From an uncultured Muribaculaceae bacterium (GTDB taxonomy: Bacteria > Bacteroidota > Bacteroidia > Bacteroidales > Muribaculaceae), in the NCBI GenBank assembly GCA_910579105.1, contig CAJTRT010000018.1:1-43598 (forward strand): a DNA stretch of 43,598 bases, given 5' to 3'. The notes below the pieces were generated by a model. The model saw nothing but the letters and a program-made list of their open reading frames with translations, was not told the DNA's origin and did no database searches. The position numbers were made by a program, and so were the translations under genes. Positions within the stretch are counted from its first letter, which is position 1, and each line of letters begins with the position of its first letter. Below, one piece after another: positions 18,061-25,829 of the stretch.

Positions 18061-19866
18061 ATGCAGAACATCCGCAACATCGCAATCATCGCCCACGTGG
18101 ACCACGGCAAAACCACGCTGGTCGACAAGATGCTTCTGGCCGGAAATCTCTTTCGCGAGAATCAGAATACCGGCGAATTGATCCTCGACAACAACGACCT
18201 GGAGCGCGAGAGAGGCATAACGATTCTCTCCAAAAACGTTTCCATCAACTATAAAGACACAAAGATAAACATTATCGACACCCCGGGGCACGCCGATTTC
18301 GGCGGCGAGGTTGAGCGCGTGCTCAACATGGCCGACGGCTGCCTCCTGCTCGTCGACGCTTTCGAGGGCCCGATGCCGCAGACGCGGTTCGTGCTCCAGA
18401 AAGCCATACAGATGGGGTTGAAGCCCGTGGTGGTCATCAACAAGGTCGACAAGCCCAACTGCCGCCCCGACGAGGTACAGGAGATGGTTTTCGACCTTAT
18501 GTTCAACCTCGACGCCACGGAGGAACAGCTCGACTTCCCCACCATCTACGGCTCGGCCAAGAACGGCTGGATGAGCACCGACTGGAAGACCCCCTCGGAA
18601 AACATCGTTCCGCTGCTCGACACTATCATCAAGCATATCCCGGCCCCGACAACCATCGAGGGTGACCCCCAGATGCTCATCACCTCGCTCGACTTCTCGA
18701 GCTACGTCGGCCGTATCGCCGTGGGCCGCGTCCACCGCGGAACCCTCCGCGAGGGTATGGAGATCGGCCTCTGCAAGAAGGACGGCTCGGTCGTGCGTCA
18801 GAAAATCAAGGAGCTGCACACGTTCGAGGGGATGGGGCGCAAGCGGGTCACCGAGGTTTCCTCAGGCGACATCTGCGCCCTTGTCGGCATCGAGAATTTC
18901 GAGATCGGCGACACTGTCACCACTGTCGAGAATCCGGAACCGCTTCCCCGCATAGCCATCGACGAGCCTACGATGTCGATGACATTCACCATAAATGACT
19001 CGCCGTTCTTCGGCCGCGACGGCAAATATGTCACCTCGCGCCACATCCACGACCGCCTTATGAAGGAGCTTGACCGCAACCTGGCGCTCCGCGTCGAGAA
19101 AGGGAGCGACGAGGACAAGTGGACGGTTTTCGGCCGCGGCGTGCTGCACCTATCGGTGCTTATCGAGACGATGCGCCGCGAGGGCTACGAGCTGCAAGTC
19201 GGTCAGCCGCAGGTAATCGTGAAGACCATCGACGGCGTGAAGTGCGAGCCGGTGGAGATGCTCACAATCAACGTCACCGAGGAGTACGCCTCGAAGATGA
19301 TCGACATGGTTACGCGCCGCAAGGGCGACCTCGTGTCGATGACGACCCAGGCTGACCGCTCGCACATGGAGTTCATAATCCCCTCGCGAGGCATCATCGG
19401 CCTGCGCAACAACGTGCTGACAGGCTCCGCCGGCGAGGCCATCATGGCCCACCGCTTCCTCGAATACCAGCCCTGGAAGGGGGACATCGAACGCCGCACC
19501 AACGGCTCGCTGATCGCCATGGAGGGTGGCACGGCCTATGCCTACGCCATCGACAAGCTCCAGGACCGCGGACGCTTCTTCATCTTCCCGCAGGACGAGG
19601 TCTATGCCGGGCAGGTCGTGGGCGAGAGCGCAAAGGACAAGGACATAGTGATCAACGTCACCAAGTCGAAAAAGCTCACCAACATGCGTGCCTCCGGCGC
19701 CGACGAGAAGGCCAAGATCGTGCCCCCGGTGGTGTTCTCCCTCGAGGAAACCCTCGAATACATCAAGGAGGACGAGTACGCCGAGATAACCCCCAACCAC
19801 ATCCGCATACGCAAGATCATCCTCGACGAGCTTGAGCGCAAGCGCGCCAACCGTTCCGAGGGATAA
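18061..19866 (+). CDS. typA: GTP-binding translational regulator TypA/BipA
   Basis: Ribosome-binding translational GTPase involved in stress adaptation and 50S assembly in other bacteria. The 601-residue length is standard. G1 P-loop AHVDHGKT is at 11-18, the switch I RERGITI follows, then G3 DTPGHADFGGEVER and G4 NKVD. Elongation-factor domains II and III and the BipA-specific C-terminal part (SRGIIGLRNNVLTG onward) are complete. It is the first gene of a probable operon with hisS (21 bp) and the barrel gene. Confidence 0.97.
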   Translation: MQNIRNIAIIAHVDHGKTTLVDKMLLAGNLFRENQNTGELILDNNDLERERGITILSKNVSINYKDTKINIIDTPGHADFGGEVERVLNMADGCLLLVDAFEGPMPQTRFVLQKAIQMGLKPVVVINKVDKPNCRPDEVQEMVFDLMFNLDATEEQLDFPTIYGSAKNGWMSTDWKTPSENIVPLLDTIIKHIPAPTTIEGDPQMLITSLDFSSYVGRIAVGRVHRGTLREGMEIGLCKKDGSVVRQKIKELHTFEGMGRKRVTEVSSGDICALVGIENFEIGDTVTTVENPEPLPRIAIDEPTMSMTFTINDSPFFGRDGKYVTSRHIHDRLMKELDRNLALRVEKGSDEDKWTVFGRGVLHLSVLIETMRREGYELQVGQPQVIVKTIDGVKCEPVEMLTINVTEEYASKMIDMVTRRKGDLVSMTTQADRSHMEFIIPSRGIIGLRNNVLTGSAGEAIMAHRFLEYQPWKGDIERRTNGSLIAMEGGTAYAYAIDKLQDRGRFFIFPQDEVYAGQVVGESAKDKDIVINVTKSKKLTNMRASGADEKAKIVPPVVFSLEETLEYIKEDEYAEITPNHIRIRKIILDELERKRANRSEG

Positions 19867-19887
19867 TAACCATAAATCGAAGCCTCT

Positions 19888-21261
19888 ATGTGCGCAATGA
19901 AGCCCTCCATACCCAAAGGCACCCGCGATTTCTCCCCCGCCGAAATGGCCCGGAGGAACTATATATTCGACACCATACGCTCGGTGTTCCGCCTCTACGG
20001 ATACAACCCCATCGAGACCCCGGCGATGGAGAATCTCTCAACCCTTATGGGGAAGTACGGCGAGGAGGGTGACAAGCTCCTCTTCAAGATTCTCAACTCG
20101 GGCGACTTCCTCCGCGGCGCCGACCCTAAGCTCATAGAGGCCGGCGACTGCAACCGCCTGGCGGCCCAGCTTTGCGAGAAAGGGCTGCGCTACGACCTGA
20201 CGGTGCCTTTCGCACGCTATGTCGTGCAACACCGCAACGAGTTGCAGATGCCGTTCAAGCGCTTCCAGATTCAGCCCGTGTGGCGCGCCGACCGCCCGCA
20301 GAAGGGGCGCTACCGCGAGTTCTACCAGTGCGACGCCGATGTTGTGGGGTCTGACTCGCTGGTCAACGAAATCGAGCTGTTGCAGATTATCGACGAGGTT
20401 TTCCGCCGCTTGAAAATACGCATCATCCTCAAGCTCAACAACCGCAAGGTTCTGGCCGGAATCGCCGAGCTGATCGGCGCTCCCGACAAGATTGTTGACA
20501 TAACGGTGGCGATTGACAAGATTGACAAGATCGGTCTCGACAACGTTAACGCCGAACTGGCCGAGCGGGGCCTGACTGCCGAGCAGATCGCGGCGCTGAC
20601 CCCGATTCTGCAAATCTCCGGCACCGTCGAGGAGCGCCTGGCGCGCCTGGGCGGGCTGCTTGCCTCTTCGGAGGAAGGAACGCGCGGCGTGGAGGAGCTG
20701 AGAGAAGTGGTCGAAGGAACGCTGTCGCTCGGGCTTGACGCTGAGCTTGACCTCGATGTGTCGCTTGCCCGCGGCCTCAACTACTATACCGGGACCATCA
20801 TCGAGGTGAAGGCCGCCGATGTGGCCATCGGTTCCATTACCGGCGGAGGCCGCTACGATAACCTTACCGGTGTGTTCGGCATGCCGGGCCTCTCGGGAGT
20901 GGGGATCTCGTTCGGCGCCGACCGTATCTACGACGTGCTCAACGCCCTCGATCTGTACCCTTCCGAGGCCCGCACCGCGACCCGGGTGATGTTCGTCAAC
21001 TTCGGAAAGGCGGAAGCCGCCGCGGCGATGAAGATGCTCAAAGAGATGCGCGCCGCCGGAATCGCCGCGGAGATGTACCCTGACGCCGCCAAGATGAAGA
21101 AGCAGATGGGCTATGCCGACGCGCTTTCCATACCCTTCGTTGCCCTCGTGGGAGAGACCGAGGCTGCCGAGGGGAAGCTCAACCTCAAGAATATGGCTAC
21201 CGGAGAGCAGGTTATGCTCACCCCGTCCGAGGCTGTGGACTTCGTTAACAAGAACCTGTAA
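19888..21261 (+). CDS. hisS: Histidyl-tRNA synthetase
   Basis: Class II aminoacyl-tRNA synthetase that charges tRNA-His. The 457-residue product begins KPSIPKGTRDFSP, shows motif 2 around FQIQPVWRADRPQKGRYREFYQCD, histidine-binding LARGLNYYTGTIIEVK and motif 3 GGGRYDNLTG, and has a full anticodon-binding domain. The ATG at 19888 (MCAMKP) and the ATG at 19897 (MKP) are both possible starts. It lies 21 bp after typA and 17 bp before the next gene. Confidence 0.96.
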   Translation: MCAMKPSIPKGTRDFSPAEMARRNYIFDTIRSVFRLYGYNPIETPAMENLSTLMGKYGEEGDKLLFKILNSGDFLRGADPKLIEAGDCNRLAAQLCEKGLRYDLTVPFARYVVQHRNELQMPFKRFQIQPVWRADRPQKGRYREFYQCDADVVGSDSLVNEIELLQIIDEVFRRLKIRIILKLNNRKVLAGIAELIGAPDKIVDITVAIDKIDKIGLDNVNAELAERGLTAEQIAALTPILQISGTVEERLARLGGLLASSEEGTRGVEELREVVEGTLSLGLDAELDLDVSLARGLNYYTGTIIEVKAADVAIGSITGGGRYDNLTGVFGMPGLSGVGISFGADRIYDVLNALDLYPSEARTATRVMFVNFGKAEAAAAMKMLKEMRAAGIAAEMYPDAAKMKKQMGYADALSIPFVALVGETEAAEGKLNLKNMATGEQVMLTPSEAVDFVNKNL

Positions 21262-21278
21262 TCCCCTCTCTGTCGATA

Positions 21279-21911
21279 ATGAAAAAAATAGTTGCCATAA
21301 TACTGCTCTTAGCGGCTTTCGGCCCGGCTCTGATTGCCTGGGGCGAGTTCCGCTGGGGCCCTACGGCCGGTATCGCCATTTCCAACCTGAAATACAAGCA
21401 GACCCTGTTCAAAAAAGACCAGCAGGTCGGTCCGCAGGTGGGGGTGATGGGCGAGATGATGTTCCCGGGTCTCGGCTTCGGCATCGACTTCGGGGCGATT
21501 TACTCGATGGAGGGTGCCAGGCTGCATCTCGGTGACCAGCCGGTATGGGGCGATTCCTACAACGGCCAGAAAGGCTACGGCACTTCGCGCCTGTTCCTCC
21601 ATATGATTGACATTCCCATAAACCTGCGCTTCAAGTGGACACGCATGAACGGCCTTGAGGAGTACTGGGCTCCGTATGTTTTCGGCGGACCTGTGGTCTC
21701 GCTTCTCGTCGGTCACAGCGACATAAAGGTGATCGACAATCCCTTCGGTTCCATTGGATTGCAATGCGGCGTGGGCTTCGAGATCAAGAAGCGCTTCCAG
21801 GTGCAGGCCTCCTACCTTTGGGGCATGACCTACTGCACGCGAATGGAGAAGCTGGTCGATGTCTCCGGCCAGGCCCGCGTCTGGTCGGTACGTGTCGCCT
21901 ACCTCTTCTGA
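21279..21911 (+). CDS. PorT-like outer-membrane beta-barrel protein
   Basis: A 210-residue exported protein with an N-terminal hydrophobic signal (MKKIVAIILLLAAFGPALIAW) and alternating-polarity strands: FRWGPTAGIAISNLKY, GIDFGAIYSMEGARL, MIDIPINLRFKW, YVFGGPVVSLLVGH, QCGVGFEIKKRFQVQASYLWG. It ends in VAYLF, a terminal aromatic typical of outer-membrane barrels. Bacteroidota have many such PorT-family small barrels with unknown roles. It follows hisS by 17 bp and probably closes the typA-hisS operon. Confidence 0.82.
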   Translation: MKKIVAIILLLAAFGPALIAWGEFRWGPTAGIAISNLKYKQTLFKKDQQVGPQVGVMGEMMFPGLGFGIDFGAIYSMEGARLHLGDQPVWGDSYNGQKGYGTSRLFLHMIDIPINLRFKWTRMNGLEEYWAPYVFGGPVVSLLVGHSDIKVIDNPFGSIGLQCGVGFEIKKRFQVQASYLWGMTYCTRMEKLVDVSGQARVWSVRVAYLF

Positions 21912-21944
21912 ATCGCGGCCCACGCTGAATCGCACATTGGACGA

Positions 21945-22014
21945 TGTAGGGACGCGGCGTGCCGCGTATGATTTCGTAATATCAGTATTTTACGCGGCAC
22001 GCCGCGTCCCTACA
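21945..22014. repeat. Double-palindrome intergenic element, subtype GCGTGC
   Basis: Inverted arms at 21945-21968 and 21991-22014 are identical over 24 bp. Each arm contains GTAGGGACGCG, GCGTGC, CGCGT, a palindrome around GT. The spacer is 22 bp. Located between the barrel gene and the DUF5106 gene; same subtype as 38393-38457. Confidence 0.85.
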
Positions 22015-22067
22015 ACTCAAAGGTTATTGCCGAGTAAGTGACCTATAACAATCATACTGAAAATCTG

Positions 22068-23012
22068 ATGCTGATCACTGATATTCTCTCTCTCTTGCGC
22101 CGCGGCGCGGCTGCCGCGGTAGCCGCGGTGTCGCTCGCGGCAGCGCCTGCGGCTTTGGCTGCCGACAACGACGGACACTATTTCCCTTATCCGGTGCCGC
22201 CGGAAAGTTTGCAGACGCTGACGGAGCGCACCAACTTCCTGCTCGAGCACTTCTGGGAGCGCTGCAATATAAAGTCTGCCTTCTCTTCGCTTCCCAAGAT
22301 GCGCGAGGCGTTCAACGACTATGTGCAGTTTATGCCCTACGCCGATGCCGCGGTGGTGCACGCCTCGATCGACAACCTGATAAAGCAGGTTCAGAAAAAC
22401 CCTCGCAATCTCCTCGCCCTCGGCGAAATGGCCGAGGGGGCGCTTTACAGCGACACGGCGCTGGTGCTCTGCGACGAGTGCTATCTGCCTTTCGCCAAAG
22501 CTGTGGCCGCGAACAAGAAGATTGCCGCCGCCGACAAAGCCCGCTTCGCCTACCAGGCCGGGGCGCTCCAGGGGTCGCAGATCGGTATGGAAGCGCCCGA
22601 TTTCACTTTCACCACCCCCGAAGGGGAAAGCAAGACCCTGGCCGAGGTGGCCAGGGGGGCCTACGTCGTGTTGTTCTTCAACGACCCGGAGTGTGACGAC
22701 TGCGAGTTGGCCCGGGTGCGCCTCTCTGCCGATATGAACCTGAACGACCTTATCGACATGGGGCAGATACGGGTGGTCAGCATACTCCCCGCAGAGCCTT
22801 CCGAGGAGTGGAAGGAGAAAGCCGCTTCTTACAGCAAGAAATGGGTCGTTGGCGCGGCTGCCAATGTTGATGAAATCTACGATATGCGCGTCTCCCCGGT
22901 GATCTACTACCTCGACGGTAACCGCTGTATTCTCTCGAAGTCGCTCGACACTGACGGACTGAAAGAGGGTTTCCGCGTGGTCAACGAAAAGTTAAAGGCC
23001 CGCGGCAAATGA
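22068..23012 (+). CDS. DUF5106-type periplasmic thioredoxin-fold protein
   Basis: A 314-residue exported protein with a signal peptide ending about residue 31 (PAALA). The N-terminal helical half (residues 40-165) matches the DUF5106 style found before thioredoxin domains in Bacteroidales; the C-terminal half has a TlpA/AhpC fold (APDFTFTTPEGESKTL) with a redox motif CDDC at 209-212 in place of the usual CGPC. I chose the ATG at 22068; a GTG 30 bp upstream lacks support. Its stop overlaps the mnmA start by 4 bp (ATGA), so translation is coupled. The periplasmic client is unknown. Confidence 0.85.
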   Translation: MLITDILSLLRRGAAAAVAAVSLAAAPAALAADNDGHYFPYPVPPESLQTLTERTNFLLEHFWERCNIKSAFSSLPKMREAFNDYVQFMPYADAAVVHASIDNLIKQVQKNPRNLLALGEMAEGALYSDTALVLCDECYLPFAKAVAANKKIAAADKARFAYQAGALQGSQIGMEAPDFTFTTPEGESKTLAEVARGAYVVLFFNDPECDDCELARVRLSADMNLNDLIDMGQIRVVSILPAEPSEEWKEKAASYSKKWVVGAAANVDEIYDMRVSPVIYYLDGNRCILSKSLDTDGLKEGFRVVNEKLKARGK

Positions 23013-24085
23013 GAATAGCGATGCTTCTTTCGGGTGGCGTAGACAGCGCCGTGGCCGCCTATCGCCTGATGGAACAGGGGCACGACCTGCACCTGTTCTA
23101 CATCCGCATCGGCATGGACGAGGATGAGGGTGACTGCGCCGCAGAGGAGGATATCGAGATGTGCCGCTGCATAGCGAAGCGCTATAACCTCCCGTTCGAC
23201 ATCGTCACGCTGCACCAGGAGTACTGGGACAACGTTATGGAGTACGCCCTGCGCACCGTCCGCGAGGGGCTTACGCCGAACCCCGACATCATGTGCAACA
23301 AGATGATCAAGTTCGGCTTCTTCGAGCAGCGGTGGGGGCATGAGTTCGACCTCACGGCCACCGGCCATTACGCCTCTACCGTGGAGCGCGACGGCAAAAA
23401 ATATCTCGCCACCGCGGTCGACCCCGTAAAAGACCAGACCGACTTCCTGGCCCGCATCACTTACGACCAGCTCCGACACCTGACATTCCCACTTGGCGAC
23501 ATACCCAAGAGCCGCGTGCGCGAGATAGCCGTCGAGACACGCATGCCCAACGCTTTCCGCAAGGACTCGCAGGGGATTTGCTTCCTTGGCAAGATTAACT
23601 ACAACGACTTCATCCGCCGCCACCTCGGCGAGCGCCCCGGCCCGATTATCGAGATCGAGACGGGCCGCAAGCTCGGCGAGCACCGCGGCTACTGGTTCCA
23701 CACCATCGGCCAGCGCAAGGGCCTGGGGCTGAGCGGCGGCCCCTGGTTCGTGGTGAAGAAAAACGTGCGCGACAACGCCGTCTACGTATCCCGCGGCTAC
23801 GACACCGAGAGGCAGTATGGCCGGCTGCTACATATCCAGGAAACAAAGTTTATAACGGAAGACCCCTGGGGCGACGACTGCCGCGGCGTGGAAATCACAT
23901 TCAAGAACCGCCACACCCCCGAGTTCACCCCCGCGCACCTCACGCGGCTCGACGACGGCGAGTACGTCATCGAGTCCGCCGAGAAAATCCAGGGCATCGC
24001 CCCCGGCCAGTTCGCCGTCATCTACGACCCCACCCGCGCCCTCTGCCTCGGCTCCGGCATCATCACCGGCCGCCCCCTCCGCTAA
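23009..24085 (+). CDS. mnmA: tRNA-specific 2-thiouridylase MnmA
   Basis: Adds sulfur to uridine 34 of tRNAs for Lys, Glu and Gln using ATP and a persulfide. The 358-residue protein has the PP-loop SGGVDS at 8-13, the nucleophile C96 in TPNPDIMCN and the second catalytic cysteine C191 in DSQGICFLGK. The central tRNA-binding and C-terminal barrel domains are complete. Bacteroidota often carry two MnmA paralogues; I cannot tell whether this is the only one. It starts inside the stop codon of the thioredoxin-fold gene. Confidence 0.94.
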   Translation: MRIAMLLSGGVDSAVAAYRLMEQGHDLHLFYIRIGMDEDEGDCAAEEDIEMCRCIAKRYNLPFDIVTLHQEYWDNVMEYALRTVREGLTPNPDIMCNKMIKFGFFEQRWGHEFDLTATGHYASTVERDGKKYLATAVDPVKDQTDFLARITYDQLRHLTFPLGDIPKSRVREIAVETRMPNAFRKDSQGICFLGKINYNDFIRRHLGERPGPIIEIETGRKLGEHRGYWFHTIGQRKGLGLSGGPWFVVKKNVRDNAVYVSRGYDTERQYGRLLHIQETKFITEDPWGDDCRGVEITFKNRHTPEFTPAHLTRLDDGEYVIESAEKIQGIAPGQFAVIYDPTRALCLGSGIITGRPLR

Positions 24086-24108
24086 CCAACCCTTTAATTG
24101 ATATAATA

Positions 24109-24666
24109 ATGATGAAAAACATTGTTTTGGCCCTGGCCGTTCTCTTCTCCTTACAGATCGCTTCGTCGCAGGTGATACCAAATGGTGTTTATTATATCTT
24201 TTCCGCTGTCGATGGCCATTACGCCATTGACGATTACGGGAGCAATGCTTTCAATGGCAACAATATAAATCTGTGGACTTTCAACAAGACCAACGCTCAG
24301 AAATGGAAAGTCGAGAACAGGAACGGGGGTATAATTCTGCGGAGCGCCGTTAACAACAATTTCGTTATCGACGACAATGGATGCAATGTGTATAACGGTA
24401 ACAATATCCATTTGTGGGAATACAACGGCACTAATGCCCAGTTGTGGTATCCTGAGCGCGTCAGCTCGAAACGGGAATTATTTGTGCTGCGTAGCTCGCT
24501 CAACCGCAACTTCGTGATAGATGTCAACGGGTGCGGCATGTTTGACGGCAACAATATTCAGTTATGGGAGTATAACGGCACCAATGCTCAGAAATGGGTG
24601 TTCCTCAAAGTCGGCGAAGTAGAATTTGACGACCTTATGTTCGACATATTGTTCGGAGGTAATTAA
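24109..24666 (+). CDS. Small secreted ricin-type beta-trefoil lectin
   Basis: A 185-residue secreted protein: signal peptide to about residue 20 (LQIASSQ), then one beta-trefoil of three near-identical repeats at 38-66, 85-113 and 135-163. Each repeat has NGNN or DGNN, LW and N-x-x-x-NAQ-x-W, the QxW hallmark of ricin-B folds (Q64/W66, Q111/W113, Q161/W163). No enzymatic domain is attached, which is unusual since these domains usually ride on glycosidases. An acidic tail follows. Two ATGs (24109, 24112) are adjacent. The gene is visibly richer in A and T than its neighbours and abuts a decayed gene on the other strand, so recent acquisition is possible. Glycan binding is inferred from the family. 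Confidence 0.85.
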   Translation: MMKNIVLALAVLFSLQIASSQVIPNGVYYIFSAVDGHYAIDDYGSNAFNGNNINLWTFNKTNAQKWKVENRNGGIILRSAVNNNFVIDDNGCNVYNGNNIHLWEYNGTNAQLWYPERVSSKRELFVLRSSLNRNFVIDVNGCGMFDGNNIQLWEYNGTNAQKWVFLKVGEVEFDDLMFDILFGGN

Positions 24667-24773
24667 CGTGAGTCTGGCATAGGTAATACGGGCCGTGAGC
24701 TTTTCCCGATTTTCACCCAGTCCTCGCGGAAACTGGGGTTGGTGAGTATGTAAACGAAACCGGGGTCTTTCAT
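24663..24773 (-). pseudogene. 5' remnant of a GIY-YIG/T5orf172-type gene
   Basis: A 36-codon frame begins MKDPGFVYILTNPSF and continues REDWVKIGKSSRPV, the start of T5orf172/GIY-YIG nuclease domains (VYILTNPS and VKIGKS are the two conserved strands). After SSRPV the similarity stops and a TAA follows seven codons later, directly overlapping the lectin stop codon. Full-length family members continue for well over 60 residues, so this is a truncated remnant. Its promoter at 24808-24839 looks intact. The match is from memory of the family, not a search. Confidence 0.65.
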
Positions 24774-24807
24774 TAGAGGTTCTGTTTTAACGGGGTGTAC
24801 AACATTA

Positions 24808-24839
24808 CAAAGGTAACCATTATTTTGTTGCCGTACAAA
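24808..24839 (-). promoter_or_regulatory. Promoter of the GIY-YIG remnant
   Basis: The minus strand reads TTTG (24836-24839), a 20-bp spacer and TACCTTTG (24808-24815), an exact Bacteroidota promoter, ending 34 bp upstream of the remnant's ATG. Confidence 0.6.
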
Positions 24840-24910
24840 CACAATTAAGCGAATTGGATAATTGGATTATGCGTTGGCGGAATTAGATTGTTTCGTGATA
24901 TTCACCCCCG

Positions 24911-25018
24911 ATTGTAGGGACGCGATACATCGCGTCCGCCCAAAACAGGCAAATAGCAAAGGGTTTTGATCGATCGGGGTTATGCTGGTGCGGACGCGAT
25001 GTATCGCGTCCCTACAAT
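24911..25018. repeat. Double-palindrome intergenic element, subtype ATACAT
   Basis: Inverted arms at 24911-24939 and 24990-25018 are identical over 29 bp and nearly the same as the arms at 17815-17911. The 50-bp centre differs. Between the arms and the neighbouring genes (24840-24910 and 25019-25094) nothing else is recognisable. Confidence 0.85.
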
Positions 25019-25094
25019 TTGCTGGTATCGACCTCTGCTGACACATATCCTCTACCGGATATAATAAATTGGGGGGCAGGGACGTTAAAAAGGT

Positions 25095-25724
25095 ATGAGT
25101 TTTGAAGAATCCAACCGACAGAGCGACGACGGGCGGGTGCGCCTGCGGGTGCTCGGAATATCATACAGCCAGATTCAGAGCGGGGCCTACGCGCTGATTC
25201 TGGCACAGGCCGACGGGCCTTACCGCATCCCGGTGGTCGTAGGCGCGGCCGAGGCGCAGTCGATCGCCATAAAGATGGAGGGGATCGTGCCTCCGCGGCC
25301 GATGACCCACGACCTCTTCGCCTCCCTGGCGCAGGCCTACGGGGTGGTGCTCCGCGACGTGTTCATCCACAAGTTCGAGGACGGGATTTTCTCCTCGGAA
25401 CTGACGTTTGTCGACGGCCAGGGGCGGGAGGTGGTGCTCGACGCGCGCACCTCCGACGCCATAGCGATAGCTATGCGTACCAAGGCTCCGATTTTCACCA
25501 CCCGCGAGATTCTCGCCGAGACAGGCTTCCTCATGGAGGTCAAGGAGGCCGAGGAGCTTCCTTCCGACAGCGAAATCGCCGAGGCCATGTCGCAGCCGAA
25601 ACTCGAAAATCTCGCTATGGAGGAGCTTGAACGGGAGCTTGCCCGGCACATCGAACAGGAGGAATACGAGGAGGCAGCCAAAGTGCAGGCTGTGATCAAC
25701 GCCAAGAAGGCGGGTAACGCCTGA
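25095..25724 (+). CDS. DUF151 bifunctional nuclease-like protein with C-terminal UVR motif
   Basis: A 209-residue cytoplasmic protein. Residues 15-150 are a DUF151/bifunctional nuclease family domain (RIPVVVGAAEAQSIAIKMEG, RPMTHDL, DARTSDAIAIAMR). The C-terminus (about 173-207, EELERELARHIEQEEYEEAAKVQAVIN) is a UVR helix pair like that of UvrB/UvrC, suggesting contact with a UvrABC-type or other partner. The two-domain layout is common in Bacteroidota. In vivo substrate is unknown. It has a convincing terminator after it. Confidence 0.9.
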   Translation: MSFEESNRQSDDGRVRLRVLGISYSQIQSGAYALILAQADGPYRIPVVVGAAEAQSIAIKMEGIVPPRPMTHDLFASLAQAYGVVLRDVFIHKFEDGIFSSELTFVDGQGREVVLDARTSDAIAIAMRTKAPIFTTREILAETGFLMEVKEAEELPSDSEIAEAMSQPKLENLAMEELERELARHIEQEEYEEAAKVQAVINAKKAGNA

Positions 25725-25737
25725 CGTTTTTTAGCAT

Positions 25738-25777
25738 AAAAGCCCCGGAGTTCTAACTTTTGGGGCTTATAATTTTC
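25738..25777 (+). terminator. Terminator after the DUF151 gene
   Basis: Stem AAGCCCC (25740-25746) / GGGGCTT (25762-25768) followed by ATAATTTT lies just past the DUF151 stop at 25724. Confidence 0.65.
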
Positions 25778-25796
25778 CCCAACGGCGGGAAAAACG

Positions 25797-25804
25797 TAAA
25801 TTTG
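25797..25804 (+). promoter_or_regulatory. -7 promoter box for the nucleoside transporter
   Basis: TAAATTTG, followed by CATA, is an exact -7 match 25 bp before the ATG at 25830; TTTTC at 25773-25777 is a rough -33 element that overlaps the preceding terminator tail. Confidence 0.55.
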
Positions 25805-25829
25805 CATACTAACAACTCAGAAAACTGAA

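Noticed and set aside
24667..25094. tRNA or small RNA gene in the gap after the lectin
   Set aside because: No tRNA-like arms or T-loop sequence; the gap is accounted for by the gene remnant, its promoter and the palindromic element.
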